From assembly GCA_017461345.1 (NCBI GenBank), contig JAFTYP010000002.1, forward strand, positions 1-64,000: 64,000 nt of DNA, written 5' to 3'. This document shows, in pieces, positions 36,370 to 45,268 of this stretch (position 1 is the stretch's first letter; each line of letters starts with the position of its first letter). This DNA comes from Bacteroidaceae bacterium (GTDB lineage Bacteria; Bacteroidota; Bacteroidia; Bacteroidales; Bacteroidaceae). Made by a program: the position numbers and the translations under genes. The notes under the pieces are model-generated. The model ran no database searches. It saw only the letters and a program-made list of their open reading frames with translations, and was not told the DNA's origin.

Positions 36370-36947
36370 AGGACACCCTCCGGACCTTGATTAAAGAGCA
36401 AATCAACAATACTGAGGTCTGGCAAGAAACCGTGTCGCGAGGCAAACATCTGGTAGTAAGGTCGTGGCTCGAATGTTGGCAACGATGCAAACGCATCGCC
36501 TTCGAAGCAGGATGTTCTGCTTACGGATTTACTAATGTCAAGCAACGAGGTGACCAACGACATCAACTCTTCGTTGAAGTCTGCCAGGAACTCCCACTTC
36601 TTCTCGTAGAAGGGAGCAAAATCATCGGCATAGTATTCGAAGAAAGGCGACTGCCTGTAACTGCTCTCCAGAGCAATCCAATGTTGATGTCGCCAGTTAC
36701 CATGGTCGCTGATACGAATGTCGCACATGGGCGTCTTTGCACCTGTCTTCACAACAGGAATGGTGAGAGCAAGTGCCCCATTAGGGCTGTCAATCCAACA
36801 CCGGTTGCGAAAGGTCTGCTTTGTGAAGTGGTCGCAAACCTCAAGCCTCACTTCTTCGGCACGATAGTAAGCACTATAGTGCGAAACAGGCGCAAGATAA
36901 CAACAGGGCAGGACCATTGAAGTTTTGACAGTTGAAACATTAACCAT
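36360..36947 (-). CDS. WbqC-like family protein
   Basis: 195 residues of the WbqC family (PF08889), named from an O-antigen locus but of unproven activity. Typical pieces are CYLAPVSHYSAYYRA, DHFTKQTFRNRCWI and HQHWIALESSYRQSPFFEYY. The conserved part begins at MVLPCCYL, so the true start may be 36917 rather than 36947. It is between lepB (27 nt upstream) and the RluA-like gene (10-nt overlap), an order common in Bacteroidales. Confidence 0.87.
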   Translation of the reverse strand: MVNVSTVKTSMVLPCCYLAPVSHYSAYYRAEEVRLEVCDHFTKQTFRNRCWIDSPNGALALTIPVVKTGAKTPMCDIRISDHGNWRHQHWIALESSYRQSPFFEYYADDFAPFYEKKWEFLADFNEELMSLVTSLLDISKSVSRTSCFEGDAFASLPTFEPRPYYQMFASRHGFLPDLSIVDLLFNQGPEGVLWL

Positions 36948-36974
36948 TCCTTCCCCTAAAGGGGCTTGGCGGCT

Positions 36975-38426
36975 TTACTTTATGTTGTCGACCAAAGAGA
37001 ACAGGCGACTCCAGCGGATATGATGGCCGCTCAACCAGGAACGGTCTTTATCCGTGCTGAGCCAAATGAAGATAGGCTTGCCCACAACATGGTCCTCCGG
37101 CACAAAACCCCAATAACGTGAGTCTGCCGAACAATGGCGATTGTCGCCTTGCATCCAGTAGTAGTCCATCTTGAAGGTGTATTCCGTTGCCTTTTCTCCA
37201 TTGATAAGGATGTCGCCTTCGGGCGTCACCTTCAGGTCGTTGCCCTCGTAGTTGCGGATAGGACGCTCGTAGATGGCGATGTTGTCCATGCTGAGTTGTA
37301 TGCTTTCGCCCTTCTTGGGAATCCATATCGGGCCGTAGTTGTCGCAAGTCCAACCAGTGTAGGCGTTCTGCGGGTAGAGGCTCTCCTTGTCATTGTTTAT
37401 GATCGGTGTGATGCTTGCCACGTAGTCTGTTTGCTTCTCCAAACCCTCTTTCGCTGCTTTCGTCAAAGGAATGCAACCCGACTGATACATGTCTTGAACA
37501 TCATCCATGCTCAAGCCCAGTTCATAGACCAAAGATTCCGGCAGATAGTTGGTGCGCAAATCGACATGATAGTTGAACTGCACGTTCTCGGGAGCAGGGT
37601 TCTCCTTGCCGTCGAGATAGACCACACGGTTGCGAATCTCAAGTGTCTGCCCGGGCAAGCCTATGCATCGCTTCACATAGTTCTCACGTCTGTCAACCGG
37701 ACGCCAGTCCACTTCTCCGAAATCCTGTGGAGCAAGACGGATGTACTTGCTGCCTAAATCATATACTGTGCTGTAGTACTCTCGCTGCTCTTCTGCTGTC
37801 ATAACCTCGGGCTGGGGCACTCTTCCCGTCTGTTGCTGGTAGAGTTGTGCGCCGATGCCATAGCAAAGGGCATAGTATTCGGTTTGATATCTGACATTGC
37901 TGACAATGGAGTCGCCTGCAGGATAATTGAAGACAACGATGTCGTTGAGTTGGATAGGATTCGGAGAAACGCGTTTATATTCCCACTGAGGCCACTCCAG
38001 ATAACTCTTTCCGCCAAAAGGAAGGGTGTGCTGACACAAAGGCATGTGCAGAGGTGTCTGCGGAACACGGGGGCCATAACTCATCTTGCTTACCAAAAGA
38101 TAGTCGCCTACAAGCAGACTTTTCTCCAGAGAACTGGAGGGAATGGTGTAGTTCTGGAAGAAATAGATATTGACAAAATAGACGGCCACCAATGCAAAGA
38201 CAATAGCATCTACCCAACTCATCACGGTGCGGACAACGGGATTCTCGGCATCCTTCCACCATGTCCAGGGAATACGACGTGTTATGTAGGCATCGAAAAT
38301 GAATGGGATGACGATAATGCCCCACCAGGCATCCACCCAATTAAGGAAGACGATATAGAGTGCTATGGCAATGATGGCCTTTGCCCAGTCTTTGGGCGTA
38401 GCCTTGTATTGTTCCTTTTTTGTCAT
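36975..38426 (-). CDS. lepB: Signal peptidase I
   Basis: Membrane serine protease that removes signal peptides from exported proteins. 483 residues, the long Bacteroidetes form: N-terminal membrane helices (about 15-55 and 73-90), the nucleophile Ser in YTIPSSSLEKSLLVGD, the catalytic Lys in NYVKRCIGLPG, and the GDNRHCSADSRYWGFVP box near the end. A large domain of about 130 residues sits between the Ser and Lys boxes. It follows dapB by 21 nt. Confidence 0.95.
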   Translation of the reverse strand: MTKKEQYKATPKDWAKAIIAIALYIVFLNWVDAWWGIIVIPFIFDAYITRRIPWTWWKDAENPVVRTVMSWVDAIVFALVAVYFVNIYFFQNYTIPSSSLEKSLLVGDYLLVSKMSYGPRVPQTPLHMPLCQHTLPFGGKSYLEWPQWEYKRVSPNPIQLNDIVVFNYPAGDSIVSNVRYQTEYYALCYGIGAQLYQQQTGRVPQPEVMTAEEQREYYSTVYDLGSKYIRLAPQDFGEVDWRPVDRRENYVKRCIGLPGQTLEIRNRVVYLDGKENPAPENVQFNYHVDLRTNYLPESLVYELGLSMDDVQDMYQSGCIPLTKAAKEGLEKQTDYVASITPIINNDKESLYPQNAYTGWTCDNYGPIWIPKKGESIQLSMDNIAIYERPIRNYEGNDLKVTPEGDILINGEKATEYTFKMDYYWMQGDNRHCSADSRYWGFVPEDHVVGKPIFIWLSTDKDRSWLSGHHIRWSRLFSLVDNIK

Positions 38427-38447
38427 GTTTGTGTGTATGATTGGTAT

Positions 38448-39161
38448 TTAGAACTGGAAGAGATCTTCCATTGTCAACAGTCCGCTGTGCTGTGCGGTGT
38501 ACTCTGCGGCAATGACTGCACCGAGTGCAAAGCCCTTGCGGCCATGAGCATCGTGTGTGATGGTTATCATGTCTTCGGGCGAATCGTAAGTAATGGTATG
38601 GATGCCGGGCACTTCTTTACGGCGAATGTCATCGATGCGAAGGACGCCTTCCTTTGTTTCGTGCAAGCCCCAACGCTCCTTGCGGTCGAGATTGTCCACT
38701 ATTTGTTCTGCCAGAGTGATGGCTGTTCCGGAAGGAGCGTCGAGTTTGTGGACATGATGTGTCTCGACGAGATTGACATCGTACTGCTCGAAGCGGTTCA
38801 TGATCTTTGCAAGATATGTGTTGACTGCACCGAATATGGCAACACCCACGCTGAAGTTGCTTGCCCAGAAGAGTGTTTTTCCGTCCTGGCATGCCTTGCG
38901 TACGTCGTCGCCATGCTCCTTCATCCAGCCTGTGCTTCCGCTGACAACCTTGACGCCTGCCTTCCATGCTTTGAGGTAGTTATCGTAGGCTGTCCATGGT
39001 GTTGTGAACTCGATGGCGACATCGGCACTGGCAAATGCGGGGGAGTCGAACTCGTCTTGGTTGTCGATGTCTATAATGCTGACGATTTCATGCCCACGTG
39101 AAACGGCGATTTCTTCTATCATACGGCCCATCTTGCCGTAGCCTATAAGTGCTATTTTCAT
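38448..39161 (-). CDS. dapB: 4-hydroxy-tetrahydrodipicolinate reductase
   Basis: NAD(P)H-dependent step of lysine and diaminopimelate synthesis. 237 residues, slightly short, as in Bacteroidetes. The N-terminal Rossmann motif is IGYGKMGR, with STGW, the catalytic HHVHK and the DAPSGTA loop. First gene of the five-gene minus operon. Confidence 0.96.
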   Translation of the reverse strand: MKIALIGYGKMGRMIEEIAVSRGHEIVSIIDIDNQDEFDSPAFASADVAIEFTTPWTAYDNYLKAWKAGVKVVSGSTGWMKEHGDDVRKACQDGKTLFWASNFSVGVAIFGAVNTYLAKIMNRFEQYDVNLVETHHVHKLDAPSGTAITLAEQIVDNLDRKERWGLHETKEGVLRIDDIRRKEVPGIHTITYDSPEDMITITHDAHGRKGFALGAVIAAEYTAQHSGLLTMEDLFQF

Positions 39162-39183
39162 ATGTTATCTGATATTTCTTATG

Positions 39184-39191
39184 CAAAGGTA
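39184..39191 (-). promoter_or_regulatory. -7 element of the dapB operon
   Basis: Minus-strand TACCTTTG lies 22 nt upstream of the dapB ATG at 39161. No good TTTG at -33. Confidence 0.5.
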
Positions 39192-39255
39192 TGGCTTTTC
39201 GCTCAAATATACTTAAATTTGTTTCACAAAATAAGTTAACGGAGCCAAAATAGGA

Positions 39256-40500
39256 ATGGAAAGGCTGCTGCACTATGTCTGGAAGCACAAGTTGCTGCCA
39301 CTCGGCCCTCTCTACACGTCGGAGGGGGTGGAAGTGGAGGTCATCGACCCGGGTCTTCACAACCACGACCAGGGTCCCGACTTCTTCAATGCCAAGATTC
39401 GGCTGGGCGGGACGCTTTGGGCGGGCAACGTCGAGATGCATCTGCGCTCGTCGGACTGGTACAGACATGGTCACGACAGCGATCCTTCCTACAACAGTGT
39501 CATCCTGCATGTCGTGGGGGAGGCAGACGGAGAGGTCAGGACGCCGGAGGGGAAGGTGTTGCCTCAGGTTCGGCTCGACATTCCGGAGCACATCCGCACG
39601 AACTACGAGGTGCTTTGCCGGACGGAGGATTATCCGCGTTGTCACCGCATTATTCCGTCGTTGCCGCTGCTGAAGGTGCACCAGTGGATGGATGCTTTGC
39701 TTGTGGAGAGGCTGAAGGAGCGGTCGGAACGGCTGACGGCATTGGCAGAGAGGTTGGGTGGCGACTGGGAACGTGCCACATTTGTCACACTGAGCCGGAG
39801 TTTCGGTTTTGGCCTGAACGGCGATGCTTTCGAGCGTTGGGCCATGCGTGTTCCGCTTTCGGCGGCAGGCAAACACCGCGACGACCTGTTCCAGATTGAG
39901 TCGCTCTTCCTGGGCTTGGCAGGCCTCATCGGCGAGGTGGAGAAGCAGAGGGGCGGTTCGGAGGCTCGGTTTCACCGGCAAGAGTTTGAGTTCCTGAAGC
40001 ACAAATTCGGCCTGACGGATGCGATGCAGCGGGCGGACTGGTGCTTCATGCGAACCCGTCCCCGCAACTTTCCCCACCTGCGTATCCTGCAGATAGCGGA
40101 ACTCTACCATGGCGGCAAGGCACAGATGAGCAAACTGCTGGAAGCCGAAACCATCGGAGACCTGCAGGAATGTCTGAAGGTAAAAGGGATGACGGCTGCC
40201 AGCCGCAGGCTGCTCATCATCAACACAGTGGTGCCCCTGCTCTTCGCCTACGGCAAGCACAGCAGCAACGAGGACATCTGCCAGCGAGCCATCCGCCTTC
40301 TGGAGGCCTTGCCTGCGGAGAACAACCACATTCTGCGACAATGGGAAACCTGCGGGCTGAAGGTCGCCACGGCCGCCGACAGCCAGGCACTCATACAACT
40401 CAAACGCCAATACTGCGACCGGACAGACTGCCTCAGGTGCAGGTTCGGATACGAATACCTGCAAGGGGAGAAAAAACATCCACTGCCTCGTCGGCAATAA
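39256..40500 (+). CDS. DUF2851 family protein
   Basis: 414 residues of a Bacteroidetes/Chlorobi family of unknown function. The N-terminal half carries the conserved GPLYTSEGVEVEVIDPG, HNHDQGPDFFNAKI, NVEMHLRSSDW and SVILHVV pieces, which recall a nuclease-like fold; the helical C-terminal half ends with a Cys-containing CDRTDCLRCRFG motif. Cytoplasmic. The first 800 nt of the gene are G/T-rich on the sense strand and the last 400 nt A/C-rich. The stop overlaps family A array 3. Confidence 0.85.
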   Translation: MERLLHYVWKHKLLPLGPLYTSEGVEVEVIDPGLHNHDQGPDFFNAKIRLGGTLWAGNVEMHLRSSDWYRHGHDSDPSYNSVILHVVGEADGEVRTPEGKVLPQVRLDIPEHIRTNYEVLCRTEDYPRCHRIIPSLPLLKVHQWMDALLVERLKERSERLTALAERLGGDWERATFVTLSRSFGFGLNGDAFERWAMRVPLSAAGKHRDDLFQIESLFLGLAGLIGEVEKQRGGSEARFHRQEFEFLKHKFGLTDAMQRADWCFMRTRPRNFPHLRILQIAELYHGGKAQMSKLLEAETIGDLQECLKVKGMTAASRRLLIINTVVPLLFAYGKHSSNEDICQRAIRLLEALPAENNHILRQWETCGLKVATAADSQALIQLKRQYCDRTDCLRCRFGYEYLQGEKKHPLPRRQ

Positions 40501-40560
40501 TGCTTAACCATTCTGCCCATAATGGTTAACCTTTCCGGGCAACAAGGCAGTAGATGTTTT
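40498..40560. repeat. Family A array 3: two units
   Basis: GCTTAACC at 40502 and GGTTAACC at 40524, 22 nt apart. The next two positions are no longer recognisable. The 3' flank GGCAGTAGATGTT (40546 on) resembles GGCAGTAGGTGTT after array A1, so the flank is conserved too. It touches the DUF2851 stop and precedes the thioesterase gene. Confidence 0.8.
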
Positions 40561-40594
40561 AAGGCAACCAATAAGTCACCAAAAATCACAACAG

Positions 40595-41005
40595 ATGAAG
40601 AACTACACATACCAACTGAAGATGAAGGTTCGCGACTACGAATGCGACATCGAAGGCATCGTCAACAATGCCAACTACCAGCACTACATGGAACACACAC
40701 GGCATGAGTTTCTGCTCGAGACAGGCATCAGTTTCGCCGAAATGTGCGAGCAAAACATCATCTCCGTAGTGGCACGCATCGCCATCGACTACAAGACACC
40801 GCTCCGCAGCCGCGACGAATTCCTCTCATGCCTGAACATTCGGCAAGAAGGCATCCGCTACGTCTTCTACCAAGACATCTACCGTCTGCCCGACATGAAA
40901 CTGGCCACACGGGGGAAAGTGGACATCGTCTGCCTCGTCGACGGCAAACTGAGCCGCTGCCCCGAACTCGAAGAAAAACTGAAAGCCTACTACTCAGAAG
41001 AATGA
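40595..41005 (+). CDS. Acyl-CoA thioesterase, 4-hydroxybenzoyl-CoA thioesterase fold
   Basis: 136 residues with a hot-dog fold: VRDYECDIEGIVNNANYQHYMEHTRHEFL is the YbgC/FcbC-like active-site segment, with Asp in the IEGIVNNANY region. It probably hydrolyses an acyl-CoA; substrate unknown. The stop overlaps the dprA start in an ATGA, so the two are coupled. Confidence 0.9.
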   Translation: MKNYTYQLKMKVRDYECDIEGIVNNANYQHYMEHTRHEFLLETGISFAEMCEQNIISVVARIAIDYKTPLRSRDEFLSCLNIRQEGIRYVFYQDIYRLPDMKLATRGKVDIVCLVDGKLSRCPELEEKLKAYYSEE

Positions 41006-42129
41006 CCGACCAGGAAACACTCTACATGATGGCATTGTCGCAAGTCCCATCGGTCAGCCTTACAAACCTGCATCTGCTGATCGACGAACTGGGAACGGCT
41101 ACCGCCATCTACGAAAACCGCAAGTCGCTCAAAGAACTCCTGCCAGCCGCCTCGCAAAAGACACTCGACGCCCTGGCCGCCATAGACAACCATCTGAAGC
41201 GCGCCGAAGAAGAACTCCAGTTCTGCCGGGAAAGCAAAATACAATGCCTGGGCATCAACGACATCAACTATCCGCAACGCCTCAAAGACTGCAACGACGC
41301 CCCGATACTCCTGCACTACCGCGGCTCCGCCAACCTCAACACACAACACATCCTCAGCATGGTAGGCACACGGCAAATCACCGCCTACGGAAAAGACCTC
41401 TGCCGCACATTCGTCCGCGACCTGAAGCAAATCTGTCCAGACACCCTCGTAGTAAGCGGACTGGCCTACGGCGTAGATATCCATTGCCACAAGGCAGCCC
41501 TGGAAGAAGGACTCGACACCGTCGGCGTCCTGGCCCACGGCATGGACCAAATCTATCCGCGAATGCATCGCGACACAGCAAAACAGATGCTCACACAAGG
41601 AGGCCTGCTGACAGAATACCTTTCGGGAACATCAATCGACAAACGCAACTTCGTCCAGCGCAACCGCATCGTGGCAGGTCTGGCCGATGCCATCATCGTA
41701 GTGGAAAGCGCAACCAAAGGCGGTTCGCTCATCACAGCAGATATCGCCCTCAGTTACAACAGGCAAGTGTGGGCCTACCCCGGCCGCATCACCGACACCT
41801 ACTCGGCAGGCTGCAACAAACTCATCACCTCGAACAAAGCCTCCCTGCTCCTCGATGCCGAAGACTTCTGCCTTGCAATGGGCTGGACCGACGACATCCG
41901 GCGCCGACAGAAACTCTCCGACGGCATACAGCAAGAACTCTTCTCCGACTTTTCGGCAGAAGAACGGCGCATCGTGGAAGCCCTCGCCAAAGCAGACAGC
42001 AAGCAAATCAACGTACTTTCCGTAGAGACGAACATCCCCATCGGACAACTTTCCAGCCTCCTCTTCACGCTTGAAATGAAAGGCGCGGTGCAGATGCTCG
42101 TCGGAGGCAAGTACAAAATTGCCCGATAA
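41002..42129 (+). CDS. dprA: DNA-processing protein DprA
   Basis: Binds incoming single-stranded DNA and loads RecA during natural transformation. 375 residues from the ATG at 41002, which starts inside the thioesterase stop. HhH-like N-terminal part, then the Rossmann core with MVGTRQITAYG, VVSGLAYGVD, HGMDQIYP, RNFVQRNRIVAGL and VVESATKGGSLITA, and a C-terminal winged-helix-like domain. It is followed by a terminator. Confidence 0.95.
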   Translation: MTDQETLYMMALSQVPSVSLTNLHLLIDELGTATAIYENRKSLKELLPAASQKTLDALAAIDNHLKRAEEELQFCRESKIQCLGINDINYPQRLKDCNDAPILLHYRGSANLNTQHILSMVGTRQITAYGKDLCRTFVRDLKQICPDTLVVSGLAYGVDIHCHKAALEEGLDTVGVLAHGMDQIYPRMHRDTAKQMLTQGGLLTEYLSGTSIDKRNFVQRNRIVAGLADAIIVVESATKGGSLITADIALSYNRQVWAYPGRITDTYSAGCNKLITSNKASLLLDAEDFCLAMGWTDDIRRRQKLSDGIQQELFSDFSAEERRIVEALAKADSKQINVLSVETNIPIGQLSSLLFTLEMKGAVQMLVGGKYKIAR

Positions 42130-42169
42130 ACTCTGCCAACGTCCCAATTATGAACAACTAAGACACTGC

Positions 42170-42212
42170 AAACCCTAAAGGTTCGGGCTTTTTCCCTACT
42201 TTAAGGTTTTTT
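42170..42212 (+). terminator. Terminator after dprA
   Basis: Stem AAACCCTAAAG with CTTTAAGGTTT (42170-42180 and 42199-42209, one mismatch), then a T run to 42212. Confidence 0.7.
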
Positions 42213-42224
42213 AATTGCCAAAAG

Positions 42225-42255
42225 TTTGTAGATAAGGAAAAAGTCCCTAACTTTG
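42225..42255 (+). promoter_or_regulatory. Full consensus promoter upstream of greA with a long leader
   Basis: TTTG at 42225-42228, a 19-bp spacer and TAACTTTG at 42248-42255. The start point near 42262 leaves about 155 nt before greA. That leader holds a CCCG...CGGG pair, the palindrome GCCATATGGC and a T-rich run at 42321-42327. A second, imperfect -7 (TACTTTG, 42330-42336) is nearer to greA. The region could therefore encode a short RNA ended at the T run, or be a long greA leader. Confidence 0.6.
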
Positions 42256-42416
42256 CACCCGGTAACTTATAAAACGGGAAAAAAACAAGGGTTTCGGCCA
42301 TATGGCGGTCGGGATTCTTATTTTTTTCGTACTTTGCGTAGGCATGGAAGGTTGCGATGCCCACCTGCCGACGCACACTCATATATATAATAAGGTATAA
42401 CTATAACGACAACAAT

Positions 42417-42884
42417 ATGGCTTACATGACTCAAAAAGGCTACGACGAACTCGTGGCGAAACTGCAGCACATGGAGAGCGTGGACCGTCCCGCCGCCAGT
42501 GCTGCCATTGCTGAGGCGCGCGACAAGGGCGACCTCTCGGAGAACGCGGAGTATGATGCTGCCAAGGAATGGCAGGGAAAACTGGAGACTGAGATTGCTA
42601 TGCTCAAGAAGACCATCATCGAAGCGAAGATTATCGACATTACACATCTCGACACAAGCACCGTGCAGATTCTCTCTACCGTAGAGTTGCGCAACGTGAA
42701 GAACAAGATGACGATGAAGTACACCATCGTCAGTGCAACGGAAGCCGACCTGCGCAATGGCAAAATCAGTGTGGAAACTCCCATCGCAAAGGGTTTGCTC
42801 GGCAAGAAAGTGGGCGACATTGCCGAGATTAAAGTACCTCAGGGTACCGTTCAACTCGAGGTGATGAGCATCTCTTTCGACTAA
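42417..42884 (+). CDS. greA: Transcription elongation factor GreA
   Basis: Rescues backtracked RNA polymerase by stimulating transcript cleavage. 155 residues, normal. Start at 42417 (MAYMTQKGYDEL), because the family begins there and upstream codons are not conserved. The coiled-coil tip acidic residues LSENAEYDAAKEWQ and the C-terminal FKBP-like domain are intact. Sense strand is G-rich compared with its neighbours. Confidence 0.96.
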   Translation: MAYMTQKGYDELVAKLQHMESVDRPAASAAIAEARDKGDLSENAEYDAAKEWQGKLETEIAMLKKTIIEAKIIDITHLDTSTVQILSTVELRNVKNKMTMKYTIVSATEADLRNGKISVETPIAKGLLGKKVGDIAEIKVPQGTVQLEVMSISFD

Positions 42885-42939
42885 GAGACGACTCCCCTCG
42901 CCAAACCTTAAATAGTAAACCGTCATACCGAAAACAGAC

Positions 42940-43332
42940 ATGGCAAGCATCTTTTCACGCATCGTGGCCGGCGAAATACCGTGCTACAAAATAGCCGAAG
43001 ACGACCGCTACTACGCCTTCCTCGACATCAGCCCCCTGCAGAAAGGGCATACACTCGTGATTCCCAAACGCGAGGTGGACTACATCTTCGACCTCGAAGA
43101 CGACGAACTCGCCGGACTTCAAGTATTCGCCAAGAAGGTGGCCAACGCCATCAAGCGTGCCATCCCCTGCGTCAAAGTAGGACAATGCGTGCTGGGGCTC
43201 GAAGTTCCCCATGCCCACATCCACCTCGTCCCCATGCAGAGCGAGGCCGACATGCGCTTCAACGCACCACACCTGCAACTCACAACGGAAGAGTTCCAGC
43301 AGATAGCCGAAAGCATCCGAAAGGAACTGTAA
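42940..43332 (+). CDS. HIT family nucleotide-binding protein
   Basis: 130 residues of the HINT group of histidine-triad hydrolases or transferases acting on nucleotide phosphoramidates or dinucleotides. Begins MASIFSRIVAGEIPCYK and carries the triad HAHIHLVP. It follows greA by 55 nt, a neighbour pair common in Bacteroidales, and is followed by family A array 4. Confidence 0.94.
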   Translation: MASIFSRIVAGEIPCYKIAEDDRYYAFLDISPLQKGHTLVIPKREVDYIFDLEDDELAGLQVFAKKVANAIKRAIPCVKVGQCVLGLEVPHAHIHLVPMQSEADMRFNAPHLQLTTEEFQQIAESIRKEL

Positions 43333-43354
43333 ACCACCGCCTTGGGCAACCTCG

Positions 43355-43442
43355 AAATAATGCTTAACCATTATCGGCAATTAGGTTAACCATTATCGGC
43401 ATAATGCTTAACCATTCCGGGCAAAAAGGTTAACCTATTTTC
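43355..43442. repeat. Family A array 4: four units at 22-nt pitch
   Basis: Cores at 43362 (GCTTAACC), 43384 (GGTTAACC), 43406 (GCTTAACC) and 43428 (GGTTAACC), with ATTATCGGC-type linkers. It lies between the HIT gene and the SGNH hydrolase gene, both on the plus strand. Confidence 0.92.
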
Positions 43443-43489
43443 CAACACACCCCAACAACTAAAACTAAAACCACAAAACACCCTAAACT

Positions 43490-44182
43490 ATGAAGACAAG
43501 AATCATTGCAGCCATCGCCATGCTCAGCATCGCACTCGGCACCCAAGCACAGAAACACGAGTTTGGCAACTGGAAACGCTACGCCAAAGCAAACAAAGAA
43601 CTCGGCGCACCCGCCAAAGGCGAAAAACGCGTCGTCCTGATGGGCAACTCCATCACCGACGGCTGGCCACACACACGCCCCGACTTCTTCAAGAACAACA
43701 ACCTCATCGGACGAGGCATCGGCGGACAGACATCATACCAGTTCCTCCTCCGCTTCCGCGAAGACGTCATCAACCTCCAGCCCAAAGTCGTAGTCATCAA
43801 CTACGGCACAAACGACATCGCCGAAAACACCGGTCCATACAACGAAGACCTCACCTACGGCAACGTACTCTCAATGGTTGAACTGGCACGCTACCACAAG
43901 TGCAAAGTCATCCTCACCAGTTGCCTGCCCGCAGGCGGCTTCAGTTGGCGCCCGGCCATCACCGACGGCATGGACAAAATACGCAGCCTCAACGCACGCG
44001 TCAAAGCCTATGCCGAAGCAAACAAGATTCCGTACGTCGACTACTTCAACGCCATGCTCAACGAAGACGGCACAGCCATGAACCCCGAACTGGCCAACGA
44101 CAACCCCGGCGTACACCCCAATGCCGCAGGCTACGCTATCATGGAGAGCCTTCTCCTACCCGTCATCAAGAAACTTCGCTAA
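43490..44182 (+). CDS. Exported SGNH/GDSL-family hydrolase
   Basis: 230 residues with a signal peptide (1-20, end near TQA). Block I GNSITDGW holds the catalytic Ser, block II GIGGQT the Gly, block III NYGTNDI the Asn, and block V DNPGVHPN the Asp/His pair. Probably an esterase removing acyl groups from a glycan or lipid; substrate unknown. manC starts 9 nt after its stop, so they may be co-transcribed. Confidence 0.92.
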   Translation: MKTRIIAAIAMLSIALGTQAQKHEFGNWKRYAKANKELGAPAKGEKRVVLMGNSITDGWPHTRPDFFKNNNLIGRGIGGQTSYQFLLRFREDVINLQPKVVVINYGTNDIAENTGPYNEDLTYGNVLSMVELARYHKCKVILTSCLPAGGFSWRPAITDGMDKIRSLNARVKAYAEANKIPYVDYFNAMLNEDGTAMNPELANDNPGVHPNAAGYAIMESLLLPVIKKLR

Positions 44183-44191
44183 ACAAACACT

Positions 44192-45268
44192 ATGGCAGAC
44201 AACAAGTATTGCCTCATACTTGCCGGAGGCAACGGAAGCCGACTCTGGCCCATCAGCCGAACAGTCAAGCCCAAACAATTCCTCGACCTCTTCGGCACAG
44301 GACGAACACTGCTACAGCAAACCTACGACCGCGTAGCCAAGTTCATCGACCCCTCACACATCTACGTCAGCACAAACGTAGCATACCTGCCACTCGTCTA
44401 TGAGCAGTTGCCCGAATTGGACGACATGCACATCCTGGAAGAACCGGTACGCCGCGGCACACTCGCCTCCGTAGCATGGGGCTCCGTCTTCATCGCAAAA
44501 CAAAACCCACAAGCAACACTCTTCGTCACACCCGCCGACCAGATAATTCTCAAAGAGGAACAATACCGGCAAGACGTACTCGACGGAATGGAATTCGCAA
44601 GCGAAAACGACGGACTCCTCGTCATGGGCATCACACCATCACGCCCCGAAACAGGCTACGGCTACATCCAAATGAACGACGATCGGCCACTCAGTCACGA
44701 CATCTACCCTGTCAAGTCATTCACCGAGAAACCCGACGCCGAGTTCGCCAACATATTCATGCAGGAAGAAAACTTCCTTTGGAACACCGGACTGCTGTGC
44801 TTCAACACACGAGTCATGCTGGATAACCTCTTCATGCTCATACCCGAGTACCGGCTCGAGATACCCCGCCTGATGGCAGAAGCCGAAAGCAACGACCCAA
44901 AACTCGTGCCCGAAAACTTCAACGTCCTACCCAATCGCAACATGGACGTCAGTATTCTCGAACGAAGCGAACACGTCTATGTCCAACGCGGCCACTTCGG
45001 CTGGGCCGACATCGGCACATGGGCAAGCATCGGAAAGGACCTCCCTGCCAACGACGAGGGCAACATCTTGCTCAACACCGATGCACATCTCTACGAATGT
45101 TCGGGCAACATTGTCCGTCTCCCCGAAGGCCGCACGGCTGTCATCAAAGGGCTGAAAGACTACGTTGTGGCTGAGGAAGGAGAGATTCTCATGATATGTC
45201 CGCGCCAAGATGTTGCAGCAATGCGCCGCATGCACACAGACACAAAATTCGGCGACTCTAAGAATTAA
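44192..45268 (+). CDS. manC: Mannose-1-phosphate guanylyltransferase
   Basis: Makes GDP-mannose from mannose-1-phosphate and GTP, feeding mannose and fucose into surface glycans. 358 residues, the single-domain form without a phosphomannose isomerase part. Nucleotide motif LAGGNGSRLWPISR (10-23), FVTPADQII and the FxEKPD segment are clear. Its 3' end overlaps the opposite-strand DUF2027 gene by 11 nt. Confidence 0.95.
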   Translation: MADNKYCLILAGGNGSRLWPISRTVKPKQFLDLFGTGRTLLQQTYDRVAKFIDPSHIYVSTNVAYLPLVYEQLPELDDMHILEEPVRRGTLASVAWGSVFIAKQNPQATLFVTPADQIILKEEQYRQDVLDGMEFASENDGLLVMGITPSRPETGYGYIQMNDDRPLSHDIYPVKSFTEKPDAEFANIFMQEENFLWNTGLLCFNTRVMLDNLFMLIPEYRLEIPRLMAEAESNDPKLVPENFNVLPNRNMDVSILERSEHVYVQRGHFGWADIGTWASIGKDLPANDEGNILLNTDAHLYECSGNIVRLPEGRTAVIKGLKDYVVAEEGEILMICPRQDVAAMRRMHTDTKFGDSKN

